64,000 nucleotides of DNA from the NCBI GenBank assembly GCA_005788175.1, contig SXYX01000008.1:25125-89124 (forward strand), in the 5' to 3' direction. Numbering within the stretch: position 1 is the stretch's first letter; each line of letters begins with the position of its first letter. Positions 25,888 to 35,798 of this stretch are shown in pieces. This DNA comes from Acidobacteriota bacterium (lineage in GTDB: Bacteria > Acidobacteriota > Holophagae > Holophagales > Holophagaceae). A program made the position numbers and the translations under genes. The notes below the pieces were generated by a model. It searched no databases, was not told the origin of the DNA, and saw nothing but the letters and a program-made list of their open reading frames with translations.

Positions 25888-26520
25888 TTATTTGCTGTAG
25901 AGCTCAACGATGAGCTGTTCGTTAATTTCGAGCGTGATGTCTTCACGCGTAGGATTTGCGAGTACTTGACCCTTGAAGGCCGAAGGATCGAGAGACAACC
26001 ATTTGGGAATACCCCGACCTGCAGCTACTTCTAAGTTAGCTTTAACCGTTTCGTTATTTTTAGCTTTGTTTCCAAGTTCTACGGCTACGCCAGGTTTAAC
26101 TTGAAATGAAGGGACGTCGACGCGTTTACCGTTAACCATGACATGGCCGTGCATCACCATTTGACGAGCAGCAGTACGACTCGGTGCAAAGCCCAGGCGA
26201 TAGATTACATTATCCAATCGACTTTCTAAGAAAGACAAAAGATTGTGACCCGTCACGCCCTTACGAGCGTCGGCTTTAGCAAAATAAAGTCGAAATTGTT
26301 TTTCGAGCACGCCGTAAATACGTTTCACTTTTTGTTTTTCTCTCAGCTGAAGCGAGTAACCCGTTGGCTTCTTGGTTTTAGCTGCACCATGTTGTCCAGG
26401 TACAGTACCCTTACGCGTTTCAAAAGAGCAGCGTTCTTTAAAGCAACGATCACCCTTAAGATAGAGCTTCATGCCCTCTCTTCGGCAAAGTCGACAAACT
26501 GCATCAATGTATCGAGCCAT
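25888..26520 (-). CDS. rpsD: 30S ribosomal protein S4
   Basis: 210 residues. It has the N-terminal RNA-binding region with a possible zinc cluster (CRLCRREGMKL and KGDRCFKERCSF, cysteine pairs conserved in C+ S4) and the S4 RNA-binding domain (LESRLDNVIYRLGFAPSRTAARQMVMHGHVMVNG). Primary 16S binder; in E. coli it represses the alpha operon. Located between rpsK and rpoA. Confidence 0.97.
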   Translation of the reverse strand: MARYIDAVCRLCRREGMKLYLKGDRCFKERCSFETRKGTVPGQHGAAKTKKPTGYSLQLREKQKVKRIYGVLEKQFRLYFAKADARKGVTGHNLLSFLESRLDNVIYRLGFAPSRTAARQMVMHGHVMVNGKRVDVPSFQVKPGVAVELGNKAKNNETVKANLEVAAGRGIPKWLSLDPSAFKGQVLANPTREDITLEINEQLIVELYSK

Positions 26521-26529
26521 AATTTTCTC

Positions 26530-26940
26530 CTATACTCGTCGGCGCTTAGGTGGACGACAACCGTTGTGGGGGATAGGCGTAACGTCACGAATACTAGTCA
26601 CAGCGATTCCAGCTGCATTGATAGCCCGAATAGCGCTTTCACGACCAGCTCCAGGACCGCTTACACGAACGTCCACAGATCGGACACCGTGCTCCTTAGA
26701 GGCTTCAGCGGCGATTCCTGAAGCAACCTGAGCAGCGAAGGGAGTTCCTTTACGGGTGCCACGGAATTGTTGATTTCCGCTTGAGGCCCAACAAAGGATA
26801 TTACCCATGGGGTCTGAAAAAGAAATAATTGTATTGTTAAAAGAAGCTTGAATATGAGCAATGCCATGAGGAACGTTTTTCTTTTCTTTCTTTTTAACGT
26901 TCTTAGTGCCTGAGACCTTATTCATTGGTGTTTTAGCCAT
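26530..26940 (-). CDS. rpsK: 30S ribosomal protein S11
   Basis: 136 residues. Conserved [16 protein letters not shown] strand and the basic end [18 protein letters not shown], where the Asn-Gly site of isoaspartate formation in S11 lies. Head/platform protein that helps form the Shine-Dalgarno cleft. A Lys-rich N-terminal tail ([13 protein letters not shown]). Three nt after rpsM. Confidence 0.97.
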   Translation of the reverse strand: MAKTPMNKVSGTKNVKKKEKKNVPHGIAHIQASFNNTIISFSDPMGNILCWASSGNQQFRGTRKGTPFAAQVASGIAAEASKEHGVRSVDVRVSGPGAGRESAIRAINAAGIAVTSIRDVTPIPHNGCRPPKRRRV

Positions 26941-26943
26941 AGA

Positions 26944-27321
26944 TTAAACCGTCGCTTTCTTGGCGCCTGCCACAGTCTTGCGCTTACCTTTACGAGTGCG
27001 GGCGTTGGTATGGGTACGTTGACCACGAACAGGAAGTTTTTTACGATGCCTGACGCCTCGATAAGCTCCAATATCCGTGAGACGTTTTATATCTAAATTA
27101 ATGTCCTTACGTAAATCTCCCTCAACCGTTTCGGAATCAGTAATCACTTTTCGGATGGAGCCAATTTGAGCCTCTGAAAGATCTCGAACTTTAATACCAT
27201 AGTCCACGCGCGCACGATCCAAAATACGATGTGCTTTAACGCGACCAATACCAAAAATGGAGGTCAGTGCAATTTCAATTCGTTTTTCAACGGGTAAATC
27301 GACGCCTGCAATACGAGCCAT
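26944..27321 (-). CDS. rpsM: 30S ribosomal protein S13
   Basis: 125 residues. Starts [20 protein letters not shown] and has the GIG helix-turn ([12 protein letters not shown]) and the basic tail [17 protein letters not shown] that contacts the P-site tRNA. First gene after rpmJ. Confidence 0.97.
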   Translation of the reverse strand: MARIAGVDLPVEKRIEIALTSIFGIGRVKAHRILDRARVDYGIKVRDLSEAQIGSIRKVITDSETVEGDLRKDINLDIKRLTDIGAYRGVRHRKKLPVRGQRTHTNARTRKGKRKTVAGAKKATV

Positions 27322-27330
27322 AGTTTCTCC

Positions 27331-27447
27331 TTAACCCTGACGTTGCTTATGTTTGGGATTTTTCTTACAGATAATTCGAATCACGCCTTCGCGCCGAACG
27401 ACCTTGCAGTACTCACATATTTTCTTAATGGAAGGTCTAACTTTCAT
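27331..27447 (-). CDS. rpmJ: 50S ribosomal protein L36 (zinc-binding form)
   Basis: A 38-residue gene. It begins [19 protein letters not shown] and keeps the C-x2-C ... C-x4-H zinc site (CEYC, CKKNPKH), so it is the C+ form. It lies in its usual place between infA and rpsM, nine nt before rpsM, and 84 nt after infA. Confidence 0.96.
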   Translation of the reverse strand: MKVRPSIKKICEYCKVVRREGVIRIICKKNPKHKQRQG

Positions 27448-27531
27448 AATGCATACTCTTTAAAGACTGGTTTCGCCGGGGAAGACCCCCAAACACTGTT
27501 GCCCAGAAACCGCGGGTCAACAGCTGTTGTA

Positions 27532-27750
27532 CTATTTAAATCGAAAAGTGATACGACCGCGAGTGAGGTCGTAAGGTGTGACTTCCACGAGGACTTTGTC
27601 TCCTGGAAGGATGCGAATAAAGTTTTTCCGCATTTTCCCGCTGATGTGTGCAAGAACCTGGTGTTTGTTCTCCAATTCGACACGAAAAACAGCATTGGGG
27701 AGAGCTTCTACCACTCGAGCTTCGAGCTCTATGGCTTCTTCTTTACTCAA
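27532..27750 (-). CDS. infA: Translation initiation factor IF-1
   Basis: 72 residues, an OB-fold protein with the IF-1 signature ([21 protein letters not shown], split at GK/MRKN) and end [10 protein letters not shown]. Binds the 30S A site. The start overlaps the adk stop by 4 nt. The usual map gene between adk and infA is absent. Confidence 0.96.
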   Translation of the reverse strand: MSKEEAIELEARVVEALPNAVFRVELENKHQVLAHISGKMRKNFIRILPGDKVLVEVTPYDLTRGRITFRFK

Positions 27751-28400
27751 TGGGTCTCCGTGAAAAGGGTTAGAAGGGACTGAAAGACATCTTCGGATTT
27801 TCTATTTCCATTGAAGGGAATGAAATCCGGAGAAGTTTTATAAAAATTGAGAAGGGGGGAAAACATAGTATTAAATTCGCCCATGCGCTGTTTAAATGAT
27901 TCCGCAGTATCATCTGATCGGTGCGTCAAGGTACTGCCGCAAAGATCACAAACGCAAGAGACTTTAGAGGGTTTAGTATCTAGATGAAAGATGGCTCCGC
28001 AAGCTGAATTACTACAGACGCGACGACCAACGACTCTTGACTCTAGGACCTCTTGGGGGACCTCGACATTTACCACCCGTCCCAACTGGTGACCCTCTTG
28101 GACAATAAAGGCCTGAAGGGCTTCAGCTTGTTGTAAAGTACGGGGGTATCCGTCAAACAAAACATCCTGGGTTTCGCTTTTAAGTCGATCAAAAACGAGT
28201 CCATTGATGGTGTTGTCGTCCACCAACTTACCCTCGGCCATAATGGTTTTAACCTTCTGGCCAAGGACTGTCCCTTTCGAGACAGCGTCTCTCAGAATAT
28301 CACCCGTAGACAGATGTAACAAAGGGAAATTACCTATGAGGCGCTTGGCCTGGGTACCCTTTCCTGACCCTGGGGGGCCTAGAAGGATATGGATTTTCAT
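27747..28400 (-). CDS. adk: Adenylate kinase
   Basis: 217 residues, long-lid form. P-loop [27 protein letters not shown] site, [13 protein letters not shown], and a lid with four cysteines (CSNSACG ... CVCDLCG) that form a structural zinc site as in Gram-positive and some other bacteria. Keeps AMP/ADP/ATP balanced. Overlaps secY and infA by 4 nt each. Confidence 0.96.
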   Translation of the reverse strand: MKIHILLGPPGSGKGTQAKRLIGNFPLLHLSTGDILRDAVSKGTVLGQKVKTIMAEGKLVDDNTINGLVFDRLKSETQDVLFDGYPRTLQQAEALQAFIVQEGHQLGRVVNVEVPQEVLESRVVGRRVCSNSACGAIFHLDTKPSKVSCVCDLCGSTLTHRSDDTAESFKQRMGEFNTMFSPLLNFYKTSPDFIPFNGNRKSEDVFQSLLTLFTETH

Positions 28401-29734
28401 GGATTTAAGCCTGAAGAACGGCCAGGGACCCGACCTCGGGTGACAAAGCCGTCATACTGGCGCATCACGGTATATGACTCAAGTTGCGAAACTGTATCCA
28501 TGGCTACCCCCACAATGATCAAGAGAGAGGTGCCTCCATAGTAAAAGTTGAGCCCGCTGATGTTATTTAAAATCAGAAGCGGAACGAGAGAGATAAGGCC
28601 TAAATAGATGGCTCCAGCGAAAGTCAGTTTAGAGAGTACGGAATCCATATAAATACTTGTTTCCTGTCCCGGGCGTATTCCAGGTATATATCCACCCGAA
28701 CGCTTCATGTTTTCCGCAGTTTCATCAGGATTGAAAACGATAGATGTATAAAAGAAAGCGAAGAAAATCACTATTGCAATAAAAACAGGAGTATAAATCC
28801 AGAAATGAATGGAGGGATTAATATAAGCGGAGACTTTAGCTAACCATTCCCATTTTGTGAAAGAGGCGATAGTGGCAGGGAAGAAAATAACGGACTGAGC
28901 AAAAATAACGGGCATAACGCCTGAAGTATTCAACTTAAGAGGCAGATAAGAGCTTTTCTGGCTAGCCATAGAAGCAGAATCGGAACGACGTGCATAATGA
29001 ATTGGAATACGCCGATAAGCATTTTCTACCATTACCACAACCAATAAGACAGCAATCATGGATGCCAAAAGAAGCAAAAAGACACCGGTGGGAGGGACAT
29101 CAGGTGCATTGCTAAGAGACTTAGTAAACATCGTAAAAAGAGTATTAGCGCCTTCGGGGAGGCCAGCGACAATACCAGCAAAAATGAGCAGGGAGATCCC
29201 ATTCCCAATGCCGCGCTCGGTAATTTGTTCTCCGATCCACATGATAAAGATGGTACCTGTGGCAAGAGTAAAGGCCGTTAATAGACGAAAAGACATTCCG
29301 GGATTAGCAACCACATCAGGACCCTGACTCTGAGCAAGTGCAGCAATTCCAAATCCTTGGATAAAAGCTAAGAGAACCGTAGCGTACCGTGTCCATTGAT
29401 TAATTTTTTCTCGACCTGCTTCTCCTTCTTTCTTTTGAAGTTGTTCGAGACTAGGAACCACAGCTGTCATAAGTTGAAAAATAATACTTGCAGTGATGTA
29501 AGGAGTGATACCAAGGGCAAAGACGGAAAATTTCTTAAGGGCACCACCGGAGAATAAATCGATAACGTCAAAAAGCCCTCCTCCTTGTTGCTGAAGACTT
29601 TCCGTCAAGGCTTGGGCATTGACACCTGGAACGCTGACATGAATTCCCAAGCGGAAAATCACCAATAGAGACAGAGTGAATAAAAACCGCTTTCGTAGTT
29701 CAGGGTTGGTGAATAAGCTTTTAAAAAGATTCAT
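28397..29734 (-). CDS. secY: Protein translocase subunit SecY
   Basis: 445 residues, ten membrane helices. The signature regions are FRLGIHVSVPGV (plug/TM2 side), PYITASIIFQLM, GNGISLLIFAGIVAGLP, and cytoplasmic loop Y-type ARRSD(S). Central channel of the Sec translocon. Sits after rplO and before adk, the standard spc-operon end. Confidence 0.97.
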   Translation of the reverse strand: MNLFKSLFTNPELRKRFLFTLSLLVIFRLGIHVSVPGVNAQALTESLQQQGGGLFDVIDLFSGGALKKFSVFALGITPYITASIIFQLMTAVVPSLEQLQKKEGEAGREKINQWTRYATVLLAFIQGFGIAALAQSQGPDVVANPGMSFRLLTAFTLATGTIFIMWIGEQITERGIGNGISLLIFAGIVAGLPEGANTLFTMFTKSLSNAPDVPPTGVFLLLLASMIAVLLVVVMVENAYRRIPIHYARRSDSASMASQKSSYLPLKLNTSGVMPVIFAQSVIFFPATIASFTKWEWLAKVSAYINPSIHFWIYTPVFIAIVIFFAFFYTSIVFNPDETAENMKRSGGYIPGIRPGQETSIYMDSVLSKLTFAGAIYLGLISLVPLLILNNISGLNFYYGGTSLLIIVGVAMDTVSQLESYTVMRQYDGFVTRGRVPGRSSGLNP

Positions 29735-29757
29735 TCATAGGACCTATGAAGGTAGTC

Positions 29758-30219
29758 TTACTTTGCTTTAGTTTCACGAATATCGTTGACCTTACCGCCC
29801 AAAGCCAAAATAGCTTTTCGGGCACCTTCGGTCACACGATGGGCTTCGACCGTAACTTTAACTTTAAGTTCGCCACTCGCCAAGACCACAATACGCTCTA
29901 CGTGGGAGGAAAGTATTTTCTTCTTAGTGAGAGAGGCCATGCTTACAGTTTCACCGTCTGTGAAATTTGAACTGATCGTTGAAAGGGTAATTTCTTGTGT
30001 TTTTTCTTTGAGGGCGTTAGTAAATCCACGTTTAGGAAGTCGGCGTACAAGAGGCATCTGGCCTCCTTCGAATCCTCGGCGACTACGATAGCCAGATCGG
30101 GACTTTTGCCCTTTTTCTCCACGACCTGATGTTTTACCTAGACCGCTACCTTTACCGCGACCGAGTCGTTTGCGACTTTGTGTGCTGCCTGCAGCGGGAC
30201 GTAATTCATTGAGTTTCAT
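29758..30219 (-). CDS. rplO: 50S ribosomal protein L15
   Basis: 153 residues. N-terminal Gly/Arg-rich extension (RKRLGRGKGSGLGKTSGRGEKGQKSR) then the globular domain with RLPKRGF. Late assembly protein of the large subunit. Three nt after rpmD. Confidence 0.97.
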   Translation of the reverse strand: MKLNELRPAAGSTQSRKRLGRGKGSGLGKTSGRGEKGQKSRSGYRSRRGFEGGQMPLVRRLPKRGFTNALKEKTQEITLSTISSNFTDGETVSMASLTKKKILSSHVERIVVLASGELKVKVTVEAHRVTEGARKAILALGGKVNDIRETKAK

Positions 30220-30222
30220 AAT

Positions 30223-30420
30223 TTATCCCTTTACGACGACATCAACAAGATAGGTAATTTGTTTAACCATCCCGTGGACATTGGAAGTATATTTGCATTC
30301 ACGTTTATCGCCAGGGCGACGGAGACCTAGCGTACGAACAAATTCGCGATGCTTAGGTACCGTAGCAATGGTTGATTTTCGAAGAGTAATAATAACGTTT
30401 TTACCAAGTAGGTTTTCCAT
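30223..30420 (-). CDS. rpmD: 50S ribosomal protein L30
   Basis: 65 residues (bacterial L30 is about 60). Contains ITLRKSTIATVPKHREFVRTLGLRR, the L30 pattern. Start ATG at 30420 with GGAG upstream, one base after the rpsE stop; a nine-codon-longer frame would overlap rpsE. Confidence 0.94.
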   Translation of the reverse strand: MENLLGKNVIITLRKSTIATVPKHREFVRTLGLRRPGDKRECKYTSNVHGMVKQITYLVDVVVKG

Positions 30421-30421
30421 C

Positions 30422-30958
30422 TTAGAGCTCCGCCTGTTCAAGTCCACGATCCATAGCTACGGTGTAGGGATCCATTAAAGAAGATAGGCCATCAAAGGTA
30501 GCTCGAACCACATTGTGCGGATTCGAGGAGCCTAAGCTTTTAGTTAAGACGTTTTGAACTCCAGCTGCTTCCATAACAGCTCGAACGGCTGCGCCGGCAA
30601 TAATACCAGTACCCTCGGGAGCGGGCTTAAGCAAAACAGAGCCTGCACCAAAAGTTCCCGTGATGGTATGTGCAATTGAGCCCGTAGAAGTAATTTTGAT
30701 ATCGATCATGTTGCGCTTTGCGGATTGGATACCTTTCTTAATGGCGGAAGGAACTTCGAGTGCCTTACCTAGGCCAAAACCTACCTTACCTTTTCCGTCA
30801 CCTACAACAACCAGAGCTGAAAAAGAGAAGTTTTTTCCTCCCTTAACAACTTTGGTTACACGGCCAATATAGACCACTTGATCTTTGTAGCCATCGCTCT
30901 GAATATCGGCGGTGAACTGTGCGTTGGGATCGTTTTTTTCTTTGAAATCTTTTGGCAT
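30422..30958 (-). CDS. rpsE: 30S ribosomal protein S5
   Basis: 178 residues. Double-stranded-RNA-binding-like N-terminal domain ([39 protein letters not shown]) and C-terminal domain with [19 protein letters not shown]. Contributes to decoding fidelity. Ten nt after rplR. Confidence 0.97.
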   Translation of the reverse strand: MPKDFKEKNDPNAQFTADIQSDGYKDQVVYIGRVTKVVKGGKNFSFSALVVVGDGKGKVGFGLGKALEVPSAIKKGIQSAKRNMIDIKITSTGSIAHTITGTFGAGSVLLKPAPEGTGIIAGAAVRAVMEAAGVQNVLTKSLGSSNPHNVVRATFDGLSSLMDPYTVAMDRGLEQAEL

Positions 30959-30967
30959 ATATTTCCC

Positions 30968-31330
30968 CTAGAACTTTAGACCGGCTTCGCGAGCCGAATC
31001 AGCCAGAGCTTTAACTCGGCCATGATAAAGATATCCATTGCGATCGAACACCACGGAGGTGATGCCTTTTTCTTTCAATCGAGCGGCGATTTGTTTGCCG
31101 ACCATTTTTGCTGCTTCAATATTGGAACCACTTTTAACTTTAGTGCGCAGATCCTTCTCTAAAGTACTGGCAGTTGCTACAGTGACACCTTGTGCATCAT
31201 CGATAGCTTGCACATAGATACGCTGTAGAGACTTATACACCGTCAGACGTGGCTTATCGGCAGTACCGGAAATGCGACCACGGATACGCTTTCGAATTTG
31301 TAATCTTTGTTCGTTCATGCTTTTGGCCAT
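30968..31330 (-). CDS. rplR: 50S ribosomal protein L18
   Basis: 120 residues. Conserved [20 protein letters not shown] and [26 protein letters not shown]. Binds 5S rRNA with L5. GGGAG 7 nt before the ATG; 11 nt after rplF. Confidence 0.97.
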   Translation of the reverse strand: MAKSMNEQRLQIRKRIRGRISGTADKPRLTVYKSLQRIYVQAIDDAQGVTVATASTLEKDLRTKVKSGSNIEAAKMVGKQIAARLKEKGITSVVFDRNGYLYHGRVKALADSAREAGLKF

Positions 31331-31341
31331 TGGCTAACTCC

Positions 31342-31878
31342 CTACTTTCCGGTCTTACCGGCTTTACGACGAATAACTTCCCCGGTATACATAACGCCCT
31401 TCCCTTTGTAGGGCTCAGGCTTTCGATATTTACGAATATCTGCGGCAACCTGACCGACGAGTTGTCTGTCAGAACCAGAAACAGTGATATGAGTTAGTTT
31501 TTCAATAGCAACCTGGATACCCTGAGGGATCTCATAAAAAATAGGGTGACTGTAGCCTAAATCTAAGCGGAGTTTTTTTCCATCCATAGCTGCTTTGTAA
31601 CCAACACCAACAATATCGAGATCCTTCTTAAAGCCTTTGGTAACGCCCATGATGGCATTTTGAACAAGAGCTCGAGTCAGGCCATGATAAGCCTTTGTTT
31701 GGGCATCCTCATTGGCACGATTGATTTGAATGGTTTCGGCTTGAATATCGAGGGATATGAGGGCAGGAACAGGACAATCGATCTTGCCTTTAGGTCCTTC
31801 AACGGAAGCAATTGATCCTTGGACAGCTACTTTGACCCCCTTGGGGAGCTGAATGATTTTTTTACCGATACGTGACAT
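31342..31878 (-). CDS. rplF: 50S ribosomal protein L6
   Basis: 178 residues, two L6 domains, starts MSRIGKKIIQLPKGVKV and ends with the signature PEPYKGKGVMYTGEVIRRKAGKTGK. Binds near the sarcin-ricin loop. Follows rpsH with a 44-nt gap. Confidence 0.97.
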   Translation of the reverse strand: MSRIGKKIIQLPKGVKVAVQGSIASVEGPKGKIDCPVPALISLDIQAETIQINRANEDAQTKAYHGLTRALVQNAIMGVTKGFKKDLDIVGVGYKAAMDGKKLRLDLGYSHPIFYEIPQGIQVAIEKLTHITVSGSDRQLVGQVAADIRKYRKPEPYKGKGVMYTGEVIRRKAGKTGK

Positions 31879-31922
31879 TTTTTTCCTTAGATTAGAGGCT
31901 TAAAGCCTGTTTCAGGAGGAGA

Positions 31923-32318
31923 TTACCAAACCGAGGCGAGGATTTCGCCACCTACATTTAACTTACGGGCTTCGCGATCTGATAAAACACCTTTAGGAGT
32001 AGAGAGAATAGAAATGCCGAGACCACCATTAACTTGAGGTATGCTCTCGCAATTTTTGTAAACCCGGAGACCTGGTCTCGAAACTCGGCGCACACCGTGA
32101 ATAACGCTCTTACGATCTTTGGCGTACTTTAAATTAACCACGACGTAATTACGGCCCTCGTGATCAATCTGTTTGAACGAATGAATATAGCCTTCCTTTT
32201 TCAGGATTTCAGAAATTGCCATTTTCATTTTACTTGCAGGTATAACAACAGCATCATGGCCAGCCATTAAACCATTGCGCAATCGAGTGAGGTAATCAGC
32301 AATAGGATCTGTATACAT
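31923..32318 (-). CDS. rpsH: 30S ribosomal protein S8
   Basis: 131 residues. Starts MYTDPIADYLTRLRNG and ends with GLGISILSTPKGVLSDREARKLNVGGEILASVW, the S8 RNA-binding end. Core binder of 16S helix 21; in E. coli it represses the spc operon by binding mRNA near the rplE start. Confidence 0.97.
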   Translation of the reverse strand: MYTDPIADYLTRLRNGLMAGHDAVVIPASKMKMAISEILKKEGYIHSFKQIDHEGRNYVVVNLKYAKDRKSVIHGVRRVSRPGLRVYKNCESIPQVNGGLGISILSTPKGVLSDREARKLNVGGEILASVW

Positions 32319-32327
32319 AGTCGTTCC

Positions 32328-32513
32328 TTACCAGCTAGATTTTTGGACGCCGGGCAACATGCCAGCGAGGGCTAATTTACGGAAACACAAACGGCACAAT
32401 GCAAATTTGCGCATGAAACCTCGTGCGCGACCACAACTCTTACATCGGTTGCGATGGCGAACTTTAAACTTGGGTTTGTTTTCATCTTTAACGATTTTAC
32501 AAATACGAGCCAT
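32328..32513 (-). CDS. rpsZ: 30S ribosomal protein S14, zinc type
   Basis: 61 residues, the short zinc-binding S14. Two C-x2-C pairs (CKSCG and CRLC) are intact, with [13 protein letters not shown] between. This type occurs in Gram-positives, Thermus and several other phyla; most proteobacteria have the longer zinc-free form, so it is some phylogenetic information. Ten nt before rpsH. Confidence 0.96.
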   Translation of the reverse strand: MARICKIVKDENKPKFKVRHRNRCKSCGRARGFMRKFALCRLCFRKLALAGMLPGVQKSSW

Positions 32514-32521
32514 GGGGTCTC

Positions 32522-33076
32522 CTATTTACGGAAAGGCATGCCGAGATAGCTTAATAAAGATTGAGCCTCAGCATCAGATTGAGCGGTGGTGACAAAAGTG
32601 ATATTCATGCCCTTGATCTTGTCGACCTTGGCATAATCAATCTCTTGAAAAATAAGTTGTTCTTTTAAACCCAACGTAAAATTACCTCTGCCATCAAAAG
32701 ACTTAGAAGGAACTCCTCTAAAATCACGAACCCGAGGAAGGCTAAGGTTAAAGAGTCGATCCATAAATTCCCACATACGAGCACCTCTGAGGGTTACCAT
32801 ACAGGCAATAGGCATGCCTTCACGAAGTTTGAAGGTCGCAATACTTTTTTTAGATTTTCGTACAATGGCTTTCTGACCAGCAATGGCGGTCAATTCTTCA
32901 ACGGCTACATCCAAAATTTTGATATTTTGAGTCGCATCACCAACGCCCATATTGATAACAACTTTTTGGACGCGGGGAACGCGCATAGTACTTTTGAACC
33001 CAAATTCTTTCTTGAGTTCATTTATGACTTTTGTGTGATATAGCGTCTGCAGACGCGGATTAGTCGCTGGTGACAT
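32522..33076 (-). CDS. rplE: 50S ribosomal protein L5
   Basis: 184 residues. Conserved [41 protein letters not shown] and [20 protein letters not shown]. Binds 5S rRNA. The ATG at 33076 has GGAG 5 nt upstream and the normal length; the frame is open a further 30 codons upstream but that part is not L5-like. The gap to rplX is 162 nt, much larger than other gaps in this cluster. Confidence 0.95.
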   Translation of the reverse strand: MSPATNPRLQTLYHTKVINELKKEFGFKSTMRVPRVQKVVINMGVGDATQNIKILDVAVEELTAIAGQKAIVRKSKKSIATFKLREGMPIACMVTLRGARMWEFMDRLFNLSLPRVRDFRGVPSKSFDGRGNFTLGLKEQLIFQEIDYAKVDKIKGMNITFVTTAQSDAEAQSLLSYLGMPFRK

Positions 33077-33238
33077 GGGGGCTCCATTTCCGCGAGCTAA
33101 CTGCTCGGGGGTTCGGGAGTACAAAGGGGCTTGGAACTTGGTAGAACCGTTTCCCTTTGATCTCAATTGTGAAAGTCTTAACCGAGGTCAAGACCGAACT
33201 ACTATCCTCCCATAAAATGGGGGGATAGCCTAGTGAAA
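33077..33238 (-). promoter_or_regulatory. Structured rplX-rplE intergenic region (possible r-protein regulatory leader)
   Basis: The 162-nt gap holds a 12-bp hairpin (33202-33228; ctatcctcccat/atggggggatag, one G-T pair, AAA loop) 10 nt after rplX, and a small CGAGC/GCTCG hairpin just before the rplE Shine-Dalgarno. No T-run follows the large hairpin, so it is not a standard terminator. In E. coli this junction is the S8 repressor site, which makes a regulatory role reasonable but not shown. Confidence 0.45.
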
Positions 33239-33505
33239 TTAAGCAGAAGGACGCTTGCGCGTAGGTTTTCCGCTCTTATCAAAGAACATGACATTGGAAA
33301 TATGGATAGGGGCTTCTTGCTCAACAATTTTGCCAGGCTCATCTGTTTGAGGATTACGCTTGACAGTTTTTTTAATGATATTAATTCCCGAGACGACAAC
33401 ACGATTTTTGTCGGCATAGATTTTAGAAATAATGCCTGTCTTACCTTTATCTTTACCAGTCGTAATTAGAACTTGATCACCCTTTTTGAGTCGTTGATTT
33501 GCCAT
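33239..33505 (-). CDS. rplX: 50S ribosomal protein L24
   Basis: 88 residues (short L24; typical about 100). KOW motif near the start ([24 protein letters not shown]), then [15 protein letters not shown] and [13 protein letters not shown]. Assembly initiator of the large subunit. Shares its first base with the end of rplN. Confidence 0.95.
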   Translation of the reverse strand: MANQRLKKGDQVLITTGKDKGKTGIISKIYADKNRVVVSGINIIKKTVKRNPQTDEPGKIVEQEAPIHISNVMFFDKSGKPTRKRPSA

Positions 33506-33873
33506 TAGATAACCTCGGGAGCTAGAGAAATAATTTTCATGTACTTCTTTTCGCGAAGTTCACGAGCGATAGGACCAAAGACGCGTGTTCCGATCGGTTC
33601 GCCATCTTTTTTAATCAGGACGGCTGCATTCTCATCAAAACGAATGTAAGAACCATCTTTACGACGAAAAGCCTTACGCTGTCGGACGATTACAGCTTGA
33701 ACAACGTCTTTCTTTTTAACTGTTCCACCAGGAATAGCTTCTTTAACCGATGCAGTAATGACATCGCCAATTTCTGCCGTAACGCCAACGCCTCCGCCCA
33801 GAGGCAGAATGCAACAAATTTTCTTCGCGCCAGAATTATCGGCAACGGTGAGCATAGACCCCATCTGAATCAT
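33505..33873 (-). CDS. rplN: 50S ribosomal protein L14
   Basis: 122 residues. Starts [18 protein letters not shown] and has the L14 signature [15 protein letters not shown] and [20 protein letters not shown]. Contacts the small subunit at a bridge. Three nt after rpsQ. Confidence 0.97.
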   Translation of the reverse strand: MIQMGSMLTVADNSGAKKICCILPLGGGVGVTAEIGDVITASVKEAIPGGTVKKKDVVQAVIVRQRKAFRRKDGSYIRFDENAAVLIKKDGEPIGTRVFGPIARELREKKYMKIISLAPEVI

Positions 33874-33876
33874 GGC

Positions 33877-34134
33877 TTATTCTCCTGCTTTCTCGAGGAC
33901 TTCAATAACTGTCCAGCGTTTTCGTTTGGAGAGAGGGCGAGATTCGACAATCTTGACCTTGTCACCAATTTTTAGCGCATTAGATTCGTCATGAGCCATC
34001 AGTTTTTTTGATTGCTTGACGGTTCGATCATACAGCGCGTGTTGGAACACACGTTCGACACGTACCACGACAGTTTTCTCGGTTTTATTCGAGACTACAA
34101 CCCCCGATCGTGTCATTTTATTTTTTAAACTCAT
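33877..34134 (-). CDS. rpsQ: 30S ribosomal protein S17
   Basis: 85 residues. OB-fold protein with GVVVSNKTEKTVVVRVERVF, a KLMAHDE segment and KVKIVESRPLSKRKRWTVIEV. Early 16S binder. Between rpmC and rplN. Confidence 0.97.
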   Translation of the reverse strand: MSLKNKMTRSGVVVSNKTEKTVVVRVERVFQHALYDRTVKQSKKLMAHDESNALKIGDKVKIVESRPLSKRKRWTVIEVLEKAGE

Positions 34135-34146
34135 TGATGACTCCTC

Positions 34147-34347
34147 TTATTTCAACTTGGTATGCATCGCAGTTTTAACACGAGCCACTTGACGACGAGC
34201 TTTGCGAATCTCTGCGTTATTTTCAACTTGACCCAAACTATTTTGGAATCGGAGGGTAAAACCCTTGGCAGTATTTTCTACTTCTAGCTGAGCTAATTCT
34301 TCGAGACTCTTAGCAGTCAGATCTGAAAATGGATGCTTTTTACTCAT
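34147..34347 (-). CDS. rpmC: 50S ribosomal protein L29
   Basis: 66 residues, two helices. Ends with RKARRQVARVKTAMHTK, matching the L29 IR(R)xIARxxT pattern. Near the tunnel exit, next to L23. Eight nt after rplP. Confidence 0.95.
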   Translation of the reverse strand: MSKKHPFSDLTAKSLEELAQLEVENTAKGFTLRFQNSLGQVENNAEIRKARRQVARVKTAMHTKLK

Positions 34348-34355
34348 TTGATCTC

Positions 34356-34775
34356 CTATTCCTCGGGGGGTGTTCGTGAGACAAAAAGAGTCGAAACAGA
34401 TAGTTTTTGCTGAGCGAGAGCAAGTGCTTCGCGGGCAATTTGTTCAGTGACCCCTTCCATTTCGAAAAGAATACGTCCCGGACGAACGACGGCAACCCAA
34501 CCATCTGGTGCACCTTTACCTGAGCCCATTCGGGTCTCGGCTGGCTTAGCGGTAGTAGGTCGATCTGGAAAAATACGAACCCAGATTTTTCCACCACGCT
34601 TAATGTGGCGCGTCATAGCAATACGAGCAGCTTCAATTTGACGATTTGTAATATGGCTGTGCGCCATAGCCTTTAATCCAAAATCACCAAAAGATAGTTC
34701 GGTTCCGCGAGTGGCAGGCCCTTTAGTTCGACCCTTTTGGGATTTACGATGTTTAACTTTTTTGGGCATCAACAT
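34356..34775 (-). CDS. rplP: 50S ribosomal protein L16
   Basis: 139 residues. Starts [16 protein letters not shown] and has [26 protein letters not shown], the L16 signature. Shapes the A-site tRNA passage. ATG at 34775 has GAGG 6 nt upstream. Three nt after rpsC. Confidence 0.97.
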   Translation of the reverse strand: MLMPKKVKHRKSQKGRTKGPATRGTELSFGDFGLKAMAHSHITNRQIEAARIAMTRHIKRGGKIWVRIFPDRPTTAKPAETRMGSGKGAPDGWVAVVRPGRILFEMEGVTEQIAREALALAQQKLSVSTLFVSRTPPEE

Positions 34776-34778
34776 GGC

Positions 34779-35426
34779 TTACCTCTTAACCGTTTCTACG
34801 GGAGCTTCACCCATATTGATCCAAACTTTAATGCCGATAATACCGTAGGTAGTTTTCGCCTCAGCAAAACCATAATCGATATTAGCTTTAATGGTCTGAA
34901 GAGGCATTTGACCTGAAAGGAAATCTTCCGTACGAGCTATTTCTGCTCCATTAAGACGACCCGAGACTTTAATTTTGAAACCTCGTGCACCAAACCGCAT
35001 TGCTGACTCTTCCGCTTTACGCATGGCCCGACGGAAAGCGATTCGACGTTCTAGCTGTTGAGCAACACCTTCAGCAATCAGCTGAGCATCAACTTCAGGC
35101 TTCTTAATTTCTTGAATCTCTACCGCTACAGCACGATTTAAACGTTTTTGTAAATCGTCTCGTAGTTTATCAATTTCAGTACCCTTACGGCCAATGACGA
35201 TACCAGGGCGGGCAGTAAAAATACGAACCGTGATCTTATCCGCAGCCCGATCAATATCAATTTTCGAAATCATGGCATTTAATCCATCAAGTTGGCCTTT
35301 GAGTTCTTTTCGGAGTTTAAGATCTTCATGAAGAAGGGTTGCATAATCTCGTTTTGAAAACCATTTACTGTGCCAATTACGTTTGGCAATAAGCCGGAAT
35401 CCGTAAGGATGTACCTTTTGACCCAT
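34779..35426 (-). CDS. rpsC: 30S ribosomal protein S3
   Basis: 215 residues. Starts [14 protein letters not shown]-type RNA domain with [16 protein letters not shown], and C-terminal domain with [17 protein letters not shown] and GIIGIKVWI. Part of the mRNA entry. Three nt after rplV. Confidence 0.97.
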   Translation of the reverse strand: MGQKVHPYGFRLIAKRNWHSKWFSKRDYATLLHEDLKLRKELKGQLDGLNAMISKIDIDRAADKITVRIFTARPGIVIGRKGTEIDKLRDDLQKRLNRAVAVEIQEIKKPEVDAQLIAEGVAQQLERRIAFRRAMRKAEESAMRFGARGFKIKVSGRLNGAEIARTEDFLSGQMPLQTIKANIDYGFAEAKTTYGIIGIKVWINMGEAPVETVKR

Positions 35427-35429
35427 AAA

Positions 35430-35798
35430 CTACTCCTTACCTGCAATGACTGGGCTTGTCGCCAGTTGAATGGTGATGTGGCACATACGTTTTTGAACTC
35501 GATAAGCTTGACCCATTGGTGCAGGTCGGACTCGCTTCATGCGAAAACCTTCATTGACGAAAATAGTTTGAATCATAAGTTCGTCTGGATTGATGGAAGG
35601 ATTTTTATTGACTGCATTACTGATAGCTGAATCTAACAATTTTTTTACTGGCTCACTTGCATATTTCTTACTTGAAACCAATAAACCTTGGGCATCGCCA
35701 ACTTTGCGACCTCTAATGAGATCGGCAACAAGACGAGCCTTTTGGGCAGAGCCACGCAGGCTATTTACAGAGGCTGTAGAAACGATATCAATCATCAT
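35430..35798 (-). CDS. rplV: 50S ribosomal protein L22
   Basis: 122 residues. It has [26 protein letters not shown] and the extended loop with [24 protein letters not shown], which lines the exit tunnel and is the macrolide-resistance site in other species; no unusual insertion is seen. Start overlaps the rpsS stop as ATGA. Confidence 0.97.
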   Translation of the reverse strand: MMIDIVSTASVNSLRGSAQKARLVADLIRGRKVGDAQGLLVSSKKYASEPVKKLLDSAISNAVNKNPSINPDELMIQTIFVNEGFRMKRVRPAPMGQAYRVQKRMCHITIQLATSPVIAGKE

